DNA of 20,406 nt, taken from the NCBI GenBank assembly GCA_017474705.1, contig JAFVHC010000252.1:1-20406 (forward strand), read 5' to 3'. The notes under the pieces are model-generated. The model was given only the letters and a program-made list of their open reading frames with translations. It was not told the DNA's origin and ran no database searches. Shown one piece after another: positions 7,943 to 13,656 of the stretch (its first letter is position 1; every line of letters starts with the position of its first letter). A program made the position numbers and the translations under genes. The DNA is from Bacillota bacterium (GTDB lineage: Bacteria; Bacillota; Clostridia; Lachnospirales; Bianqueaceae).

Positions 7943-8905
7943 TCATCGCAGACTCTGCAGGTCCGGCGAATTATACAGCTTTTCATAAAAATCTTTCTGG
8001 TCCTCATATTTATACTGGTGGATCGCCTGCAGTCGATTCAGACGCATGGCCATACCATCAGGCAGTTCCACGTCTTCCAGGTAGATCAGGATCCTGTTCT
8101 TGCTCAGGTCTCTGGCGAAATTCAGTTCATCCTTGCAGTTTTCCGATGCAAGATATTCTTTGGACATGAACGCCAGCATCAGACTGCAGCCCCGCACATG
8201 GTTGGCGATGTTGGCGTCCCACTCAGTGCCCGGATCGATGCCTTCATCGAACCACACGCGGTATCCATCCGCCTGCATCTTTGCGATGATCGGGATGACT
8301 TTGTCACTGTTGCGGTGCGCGTAGCTGATAAAAATAAAAGGATCTGTCCCATTATAAGCCGTGACCGTAAAGGAGATCGGTCGGGCTTTGGGTTCGTCCG
8401 ACACGGCTTTCGGCGTCAGGTCGATCTTCTGACCGCATGAGATGCAGAATGCGAACGTCTTGTTTTCCTCTATATACTGTGCCTGCTCTTTTCCGCACAG
8501 CGGGCAGGTGTAGAAGCGGGTCACCATCTTCCGGACAGGCGATGTCTGTACGGGCTGTGTACCGACCGGTGCCGGCTGTACGGTACGTACGGGTGCAGGC
8601 GTCAGCTTCACCGTAGGCGCGTTTGGCACGGGGACCGGCTGTACTTTCTGCGGTGGCACCGCATATACGCCGTATGTGCCGCCGGCCAGATCGCCTGCTT
8701 TCAACAGCGGCTGTCCAGACGCATCCAAGAACTGATCCGCCGCGATCAGCGCGATATCGATCAGCCAGCCGAATCCGAAGAGTCCGAGGGTCGCCGTATA
8801 TAAGATCGCGGTCAGCCACTTTTCGGTGTAATAACGGTGTGCTCCGAACCATCCGAAAAAGATGCATAACAGCAAAGCTGTTTTCTTTATCTTTCTATCG
8901 ATCAT
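7943..8905 (-). CDS. TM2 / zinc-ribbon / TIR domain membrane protein
   Basis: The 320-residue protein has four parts. Residues 8-56 form a TM2 domain: two short hydrophobic segments with GAHRYYTEKW and GFGWLIDI, the family hallmarks. Residues 83-124 are a Pro/Val/Gln-rich linker. Residues 134-157 hold a zinc ribbon with CPLC and CISC pairs (Cys134, 137, 154, 157). Residues 189 to about 315 are a TIR domain: FIFISYAHRNSDK, GYRVWFDEGIDPGTEW, SLMLAFMSKEYLASENC. Glu260, in the position after SENCKD, aligns with the conserved glutamate that is catalytic in NAD-cleaving TIR domains; whether this one cleaves NAD is inference. The protein should sit in the membrane with the ribbon and TIR on one side. 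It is the first gene of the operon, behind its own strong promoter. The ATG at 8905 has an AGGAG site at good spacing. Confidence 0.9.
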   Translation of the reverse strand: MIDRKIKKTALLLCIFFGWFGAHRYYTEKWLTAILYTATLGLFGFGWLIDIALIAADQFLDASGQPLLKAGDLAGGTYGVYAVPPQKVQPVPVPNAPTVKLTPAPVRTVQPAPVGTQPVQTSPVRKMVTRFYTCPLCGKEQAQYIEENKTFAFCISCGQKIDLTPKAVSDEPKARPISFTVTAYNGTDPFIFISYAHRNSDKVIPIIAKMQADGYRVWFDEGIDPGTEWDANIANHVRGCSLMLAFMSKEYLASENCKDELNFARDLSKNRILIYLEDVELPDGMAMRLNRLQAIHQYKYEDQKDFYEKLYNSPDLQSLR

Positions 8906-8949
8906 CGATATGCTCCTGCTTCCATTTCATACATTTTATCACTTTATAT

Positions 8950-8978
8950 ATAATAGTTTTTCTATAGAAAACTGTCAA
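8950..8978 (-). promoter_or_regulatory. promoter of the TIR-MoxR operon with palindromic spacer
   Basis: On the - strand, TTGACA (8978-8973) is separated by 17 bases from TATTAT (8955-8950), a nearly ideal sigma-A promoter. The spacer contains TTTTCTATAGAAAA (8958-8971), a perfect 14-base palindrome lying between the two boxes, where a bound repressor would block polymerase. The start codon is about 37 bases beyond the expected transcription start. Confidence 0.8.
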
Positions 8979-9135
8979 GAATGAGTGCACGGATCCGGCT
9001 AAATAAAAGTCAATTCTGTAATAAATCTGAAATCATTCTGTCGTTGTATCTTTTTGGTGTTTATTGTATTATAATTATCGTCAAGAGCTAATAACAAGAG
9101 TTTTCTCCTCCCTTTTATTTTATTCCTTATCTTAT

Positions 9136-9169
9136 GCACGTACTTGCACGGTACGTGCTTTCTTTTTTG
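9136..9169 (+). terminator. hairpin terminator with no obvious upstream gene
   Basis: GCACGTAC (9136-9143) pairs perfectly with GTACGTGC (9151-9158) around a 7-base loop and is followed by a T-rich run to 9169. It points along the + strand, yet no + strand gene lies upstream of it until the lipoprotein at 2642. It could end a small RNA or insulate the promoter that begins at the very next base. Confidence 0.75.
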
Positions 9170-9197
9170 TTGACTTGTCATACCAGGCGGTTATAAT
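9170..9197 (+). promoter_or_regulatory. promoter of the phosphatase-family gene
   Basis: TTGACT (9170-9175) and TATAAT (9192-9197) are separated by 16 bases. The 5' untranslated region would be only about 15 bases and is filled by the GGGGAGGT ribosome site (9203-9210). The -35 box directly abuts the T-tract of the upstream terminator. Confidence 0.75.
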
Positions 9198-9217
9198 GTG
9201 ACGGGGAGGTAGGAACA

Positions 9218-9967
9218 ATGACACTTACGATCATGACTTTCAATATACAACACGGAGTGGATCATGCCAGACGTCTTCGCACACCGGATCTATCCGACGT
9301 CCAGCTGATCGATCTGGATCGTGCCGCAAAAGCCATCCGACGCTTCCGCCCGGATATCGTTTCTTTGAACGAAGTCCGTGATGCTGCGGACAAGCCCGGT
9401 TTCAGCGCGCAGACCCGACACCTGGCGGAGGCCTGCGGCTTTCCATATTACTTCTTCGGAGAAGCCTTGTCTTCAGAAACATATGGGCCTTACGGAAATG
9501 CTCTGCTGTCGAAATACCCGATGGATCCGGTAGAACGGGTCATGATCCCGGATCCGGATCCCGTCAGGCCGGACGGTCATTATGAGACCCGCTGTGTGAT
9601 CTGCGCGTCCGTCCATCTGCCTTCCGGTACCGAACTCTCCGTCATGAACACCCATTTCGGGCTGGAACCGGAAGAAGCCGCCAACGCGGTGGACACCGTT
9701 CTGTCACTGACCGATCCTGCAAAACCGACGATCTTCATGGGCGATCTCAACCTGGAGCCGAACAGCCCCTGTATCCAAAAACTGCACACTGTGTATCAGG
9801 ACTCTGCCGACCTTCTGCCGGAAGATACCAAGACCTACCCTTCTCACACCCCGGAAGTCAAGATCGACTATATCATGGCCTGCGGAACCTGCCGCTTCCT
9901 TCATGTAGAAGTGCCGGAACTGGTGGTGTCCGACCACCGGCCGTATATCGTACAAGTCGAAGTTTGA
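9218..9967 (+). CDS. endonuclease/exonuclease/phosphatase (EEP) family hydrolase
   Basis: The 249-residue protein carries the full EEP signature: TFNIQHG (7-13), LNEV with metal-binding Glu52, GNALLSK (93-99), ETR (123-125), NTHFGL with His146, GDLN with Asp176 and Asn178, KIDYI with Asp217, and SDHRP with the catalytic Asp239-His240 pair. Members cleave phosphodiester or phosphoester bonds in nucleic acids, phospholipids or inositol phosphates. The substrate here cannot be told. No signal peptide is seen, so it should be cytoplasmic. The ATG at 9218 has a GGGGAGGT site. It has its own promoter and is followed 61 bases later by a separately promoted gene on the same strand. Confidence 0.9.
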   Translation: MTLTIMTFNIQHGVDHARRLRTPDLSDVQLIDLDRAAKAIRRFRPDIVSLNEVRDAADKPGFSAQTRHLAEACGFPYYFFGEALSSETYGPYGNALLSKYPMDPVERVMIPDPDPVRPDGHYETRCVICASVHLPSGTELSVMNTHFGLEPEEAANAVDTVLSLTDPAKPTIFMGDLNLEPNSPCIQKLHTVYQDSADLLPEDTKTYPSHTPEVKIDYIMACGTCRFLHVEVPELVVSDHRPYIVQVEV

Positions 9968-10007
9968 TTCTTGACGGAGTCTAATATTTACCTTATACTG
10001 AATCAAA
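9963..10007 (+). promoter_or_regulatory. promoter of the acyltransferase gene framed by an inverted repeat
   Basis: TTGACG (9971-9976) and TATACT (9994-9999) have an ideal 17-base spacer. TTTGATTC (9963-9970) ends exactly where the -35 box begins, and its perfect reverse complement GAATCAAA (10000-10007) begins exactly where the -10 box ends. There is no T-tract, so this is not a terminator. The arrangement suggests paired operator half-sites around the promoter. The promoter overlaps the last codons of the preceding gene. Confidence 0.75.
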
Positions 10008-10028
10008 GTCATTTGTGGAGGTTACCAT

Positions 10029-10943
10029 ATGCTGCCATTGGAAGGTCGTAAACGCCGTTTTGGCGATCGTAAGGACGGTTTTCGCGTACGCAATATCGAA
10101 CCCATGAACCTGATCGAACCCTTCGTCATGTACGAAAAGAGTGATTCCTGGGTCCTCTTCGAGGAAAAAGTCGATATCACACATGTGCAGGAATTCGTGC
10201 GCCAGCACCGTCGCACGGATATGCCGGATCTGACATTATATCACGTTCTGTTCGCCGCCTTTGTCCGCGCCATTTCTCAGACACCGCAGATCAACCGCTT
10301 CGCCATCGGGCATCGCATCTACGCCCGCAATGAGCTGAAATTCGCCATGGTAGTCAAAAAAGGCATGGGCGAAGATGCCGACCGCACCATCATCATGCCC
10401 CGTTTCCATCTGGACGCGACCCTGCCGGAAGTCAAAGAAGCCATCGAAAAAGAGATCGCAGAAGTCGACATGGAGACCAAGAACGTTGAGGAAGGTAAGA
10501 AGAACGCTTTTGATTTTCTGGAACTCGCGCTGGGCAAGATCCCTACGCCGGTGCTGCGCTTCGTCTTCTTCCTGCTGCGCCATCTGGACAACCATGGCCT
10601 GCTGCCAAAGGCCTTGACCGACTTAAGTCCTTTCCACACCAGCGTGTTCATCACCAACATGGGCAGCTTTGGCATGGACTCTGTCTATCACCATATCTAT
10701 AACTTCGGCACCCTTTCCGTTTTCGGCGCACTGGGCAAAAAGTCCATCGAATACGTGCCCCAGAAGGACGGCACCACTCGAAAGAAAGTCTTCATCAATA
10801 TGAAATTCGTCGTCGACGAACGCATCACGGATGGTTTCGTTTTCGGCATGGGCATCCATGAAGCTCTCATGTGCTTCATGAAACCCGAAAAGCTCATGGA
10901 GCGGCCGGAAAAAGTGGTGCAAGATACGATCGACAGGAAATAA
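10029..10943 (+). CDS. E2-like acyltransferase (2-oxo acid dehydrogenase catalytic-domain fold), no lipoyl domain
   Basis: This 304-residue protein resembles the catalytic domain of dihydrolipoyl acyltransferases (E2), which share a fold with chloramphenicol acetyltransferase. Seen features are the early PFVMYEKSDSWVLFEEKVDITHVQEF strand-helix unit (residues 31-56), TSVFITNMGSFG (204-215) and the terminal DERITDGFVFG (263-273), equivalent to DHRxxDG. Lipoyl and subunit-binding domains are absent. In E2 the His of DHRxxDG is catalytic; here it is Glu264, so classical acyltransfer chemistry is doubtful. Lipoyl-less relatives with this feature occur in Bacillota and are usually annotated simply as E2. 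No E1 or E3 genes are nearby. The start has a GGAGG site 7 bases upstream. Confidence 0.75.
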   Translation: MLPLEGRKRRFGDRKDGFRVRNIEPMNLIEPFVMYEKSDSWVLFEEKVDITHVQEFVRQHRRTDMPDLTLYHVLFAAFVRAISQTPQINRFAIGHRIYARNELKFAMVVKKGMGEDADRTIIMPRFHLDATLPEVKEAIEKEIAEVDMETKNVEEGKKNAFDFLELALGKIPTPVLRFVFFLLRHLDNHGLLPKALTDLSPFHTSVFITNMGSFGMDSVYHHIYNFGTLSVFGALGKKSIEYVPQKDGTTRKKVFINMKFVVDERITDGFVFGMGIHEALMCFMKPEKLMERPEKVVQDTIDRK

Positions 10944-10947
10944 TGGA

Positions 10948-11076
10948 GATCCCTTATATATGCCTCCTCGGCTGAGCGCAGGCTCGTATTTCAATGCGCA
11001 TAAGTGCAAGCACCTATGCGCATTTTTATAGGAGCCTGTGCAAGGCCGTCGTCGGTATATATAAGGGATCTTTTTT
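10948..11076 (+). terminator. long nested hairpin terminator between convergent genes
   Basis: The outer stem pairs 10948-10964 with 11054-11070: 17 pairs starting GATCCCTTATATAT, with one G-U. A middle stem pairs GCGCAGGCTC (10976-10985) with GAGCCTGTGC (11032-11041). An inner stem pairs AATGCGCATA (10993-11002) perfectly with TATGCGCATT (11015-11024). T6 (11071-11076) follows on the + strand. It ends the acyltransferase transcript and faces the oncoming GH31 gene, whose stop is at 11144. The roughly 120-base folded element is far longer than a normal terminator and mirrors the tiered design of the one at 2730-2815. The remaining bases up to 11143 show nothing. Confidence 0.8.
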
Positions 11077-11143
11077 GTCTGAGCATGGTGGATTTGTCTT
11101 TTTAGGATTCTGCCATGTACAGAAAAGCTTCAGTCTTATGTAT

Positions 11144-13558
11144 TTACTTGATCACGGTAATGAAGTCGTGGTCTTCGGGCTGCCAGCCGGCGGGAGATAC
11201 GGCATCGCCGATATTCAGCTTCTGCTCCGCTTCGTTCCAGGTGATATGACGGAGGCTGTAGGCACCGTTTTCGTAGCCGTAGCCATCCTGTTCATCTTCG
11301 TAATAGTCCAGAACAGCGTCCTTGCCGGGGAAGACGACCAGCTGGATCGGACCGTTCAGCGATTCAGCCGCGTACTCTCCTTTCTCCGCCATCGGGATGA
11401 TGGAACCGGCTTTCACGAACAGCGGGATCCGGTCGATCGGAGCATACACGGTGATCCAGGCACCGCCCGCATAGGACGTGCCGGTGTACCAGTCGATCCA
11501 CGTCTCTCCTTCCGGCAGATAGACTTTGCGGATCTTCGGCCGCTCGATCGGTGTAGACTCCTTCTCATAATACATCGGCTCGGTTACCGGGCAGACCATG
11601 AGGCTGGGACCGAACAGGAACTGATCCTTGATCCGGCAGGCGGTATCATCCTGCGGGAAATCGAAGGCAAGCATGCGGAAGATCGTGTCTCCGTCTTTCC
11701 AGACATGGCCCGCCATGGAGTAAATGTACGGCAGCAGCTGATAGCGCAGCTGATTGACCTTGACCAGAGCTTCATAGAACGCAGGCTCGGTGACCGCCCA
11801 CATCTCACGGCGCACGTCCGTACCATGGGCACGGAAGATCGGCAGGAATGCTCCATACTGGAACCAACGGGTGTAGAGTTCCTGGAAGCCTTTATCATCC
11901 ATACCATCCTCGTAATCACCTGTCCAGAACCAGCTCATGCCGCGTTTGACGAAGAATGCGCCGATATCCAGAGTCCAGTACGGAAGGCCTGCGGCACAGA
12001 AGTTCAAACCTGCAGGGATCTGCTTGCGGAACGTCGCCCAGGTAGCCTCGGTATCGCCGGACCACAGGATGGTGCCGTAGCGCTGCTGGCCGGTGTAACC
12101 GCTGCGGGTCAGGTTCGTAACGCGTTTGGAAGGATCTGTCGCACGCTGACCTTCGAAGATGCCCTGCGCATGTACGAGGCCGTAGGTATTGGTCAGGGAT
12201 GCCGGCATGTGGAGCGAAGCCGCTTCGACGAATTCATCGAACTGACGCGCGGTCTCGGGACGTTCTCTATGGCCCCATTCCGGTGTGTACGGTTCGCTGG
12301 AATCGCACCACCACGCGTCGACGCCGTACTGGAAGATGCCTTCATTGACCTGCTTCCAGTACAGTTCCCTGGCCTCCGGGCGGAAGGCATCATAGATCGC
12401 GTCTGCAGGCAGCAGCATCTTTGCGTCTTTGAATTCTTTATAGTTGTCGCAGCTCTCATGCATGTTCGGCCAGATCGAGACCATCATGCGGACATTGCCC
12501 TTGTGCAGATCATCCGTCAAGCCCTTCAGATCCGGGAACCGGCTCTTGTCAAAGGTCTTCTGCCCCCAGAGCCCGTCCTCCCAGGACTGCCAGTCAAGGA
12601 CCAGACAATCCAGACCCAGACCGCGGCGGCGGTATTCCGCCATCATCTCCAGCATCTCTGCCTGCGTTTCATACCGTTCCTGTGACTGGACATAGCCGAA
12701 GGCCCAGGCCGGCAGCATGATGGCCGCGCCGGTCAGACGGCGATATCCACGGATGATGTCATCGAACGTATCGCCCTGGAAGAAATAATAATCCATCTCC
12801 GGGTCGGCTTCGGTATAGAAATAGGTCCCGTACTGGGTATCCTCAAAGACGGCGGGACTTCCGGTGGCTGACAGCAGACCGTAGCCTTTTGTGGACAGGA
12901 AGAATGGTACCGCGATCTTGCGGTTCGCCTGGTGCACATACTGTGTCGTACCACGCAGATCCAGCACACCCTCTTCCGCCTGGCCCAGACCGTAGATATG
13001 TTCGTCGGGCTGGAAATCCAGATGCAGGCGGGTATGATACAGTTCCGGACCAGCTAATTTAGCTGCGTCTCGCACCACTTTCTTCACACCGTCCGCGGTT
13101 TCGATCTCTTCCACAACAGCCTCACCGTCGGGATCCAGAATATAAGAAGTGAAAGGTTCCAGTTCGCGCGGGTCGATGGCCCGCTCCTTAAGCAGCAGCG
13201 TACCGTCCGGCTTTTCATATGTCACAGCGGCATCGCTGCGGGAGATCCGAAGGCGGACTGCCGCTGTCTCCAGCAGGACCTCGTCTTCCGTCTCTTTCCA
13301 CGTCCAGTCAGAGAAGGCGCCATCCTCCAGGATGCCGATCCCCTTCGTATCAGAGAAGACATGTTTTTCTACACCCGTGATGTGCCTGGGGTTTTGTGGA
13401 TCGCGTAGCACATGCAAGGGAGCATAACGAATACGGACCGCCGAGGCCGCTTTCGGCTCAAGGCGAAGCGTGCCGCGCACAGTTTCAATGGTCAGAACGT
13501 CCGATGTGCGGGCGGCGCTTTCCACGCGGTCCCGGGGTTTCTTGAAAACCTGAAGCAT
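11144..13558 (-). CDS. glycoside hydrolase family 31 (alpha-glycosidase)
   Basis: The 804-residue enzyme has the GH31 order: an N-terminal beta-sandwich (~20-270, including HIYGLGQAEEG at 187-197), a TIM barrel (~280-650) and C-terminal beta domains with a DUF5110-like part around 720-780. The nucleophile is Asp419 in WWCDSSEP and the acid/base is Asp502 in WSGDTEATW; FRAHG (575-579) is also conserved. GH31 enzymes are retaining exo-acting alpha-glucosidases, alpha-xylosidases or, in some subgroups, alpha-galactosidases; the subgroup cannot be fixed by eye. There is no signal peptide, so it acts on imported oligosaccharides. The ATG at 13558 has AGGAGG directly after a terminator-like hairpin that separates it from the binding-protein gene, so its expression may be reduced relative to the transporter. 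The nearby GH36 gene suggests galactoside-containing substrates. Confidence 0.92.
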   Translation of the reverse strand: MLQVFKKPRDRVESAARTSDVLTIETVRGTLRLEPKAASAVRIRYAPLHVLRDPQNPRHITGVEKHVFSDTKGIGILEDGAFSDWTWKETEDEVLLETAAVRLRISRSDAAVTYEKPDGTLLLKERAIDPRELEPFTSYILDPDGEAVVEEIETADGVKKVVRDAAKLAGPELYHTRLHLDFQPDEHIYGLGQAEEGVLDLRGTTQYVHQANRKIAVPFFLSTKGYGLLSATGSPAVFEDTQYGTYFYTEADPEMDYYFFQGDTFDDIIRGYRRLTGAAIMLPAWAFGYVQSQERYETQAEMLEMMAEYRRRGLGLDCLVLDWQSWEDGLWGQKTFDKSRFPDLKGLTDDLHKGNVRMMVSIWPNMHESCDNYKEFKDAKMLLPADAIYDAFRPEARELYWKQVNEGIFQYGVDAWWCDSSEPYTPEWGHRERPETARQFDEFVEAASLHMPASLTNTYGLVHAQGIFEGQRATDPSKRVTNLTRSGYTGQQRYGTILWSGDTEATWATFRKQIPAGLNFCAAGLPYWTLDIGAFFVKRGMSWFWTGDYEDGMDDKGFQELYTRWFQYGAFLPIFRAHGTDVRREMWAVTEPAFYEALVKVNQLRYQLLPYIYSMAGHVWKDGDTIFRMLAFDFPQDDTACRIKDQFLFGPSLMVCPVTEPMYYEKESTPIERPKIRKVYLPEGETWIDWYTGTSYAGGAWITVYAPIDRIPLFVKAGSIIPMAEKGEYAAESLNGPIQLVVFPGKDAVLDYYEDEQDGYGYENGAYSLRHITWNEAEQKLNIGDAVSPAGWQPEDHDFITVIK

Positions 13559-13570
13559 ACCAATCCTCCT

Positions 13571-13614
13571 AAAAAACGGCAGCGAGGAAATCCCCGCTGC
13601 CGCTCCTCTTTTTT
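13571..13614 (-). terminator. intra-operon terminator/attenuator before the GH31 gene
   Basis: CGGCAGCG (13577-13584) pairs with CGCTGCCG (13595-13602), with two further G-C pairs above a mismatch. Reading leftward, T6 (13576-13571) follows and runs straight into the GH31 ribosome site AGGAGG (13570-13565). On the + strand T6 at 13609-13614 lies a few bases past the stem, so it could work both ways. It probably lets most transcripts stop after the abundant binding protein. Confidence 0.8.
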
Positions 13615-13617
13615 ACA

Positions 13618-13646
13618 ATTATACTGTAGATTCGGAACTTCGTCTA
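13618..13646 (-). promoter_or_regulatory. possible weak promoter upstream of the GH31 gene
   Basis: On the - strand, TATAAT (13623-13618) lies 17 bases after TAGACG (13646-13641), a four-of-six match to the -35 consensus. A start here would place the hairpin at 13577-13602 in the leader of the GH31 transcript. It could be chance. Confidence 0.3.
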
Positions 13647-13656
13647 TGCAGACTTA

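Larger units (their letters stand above)
8906..9217. other. AT-rich divergent intergenic region (promoters, terminator, possible small RNA)
   Basis: This gap of 312 bases separates the divergent TIR operon and the phosphatase-family gene. It holds the TIR promoter with its palindrome (8950-8978), a + strand hairpin terminator (9136-9169) and the promoter of the next gene (9170-9197). Between them, 8979-9135 has no convincing gene. There is a TATAAT at 9070-9075 on the + strand with only poor -35 candidates. A CU-rich run TTTTCTCCTCCCTTTT (9101-9116) is complementary to ribosome sites, and the terminator follows. Together these could make a small RNA of roughly 85-90 bases (about 9082-9169). 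On the - strand the same run reads GGGAGGAG before a TTG-initiated frame of about 32 codons. Neither reading is proven. Confidence 0.3.

Noticed and set aside
8999..9181. 60-codon - strand frame in the intergenic region
   Set aside because: It starts at the far side of the hairpin terminator without a ribosome site. An internal TTG with GGGAGGAG upstream could give about 32 codons, but nothing else supports it.
10994..12685. 563-codon + strand open frame antisense to the GH31 gene
   Set aside because: It begins inside the terminator hairpin, has no ribosome site, and its protein is low-complexity shadow sequence.
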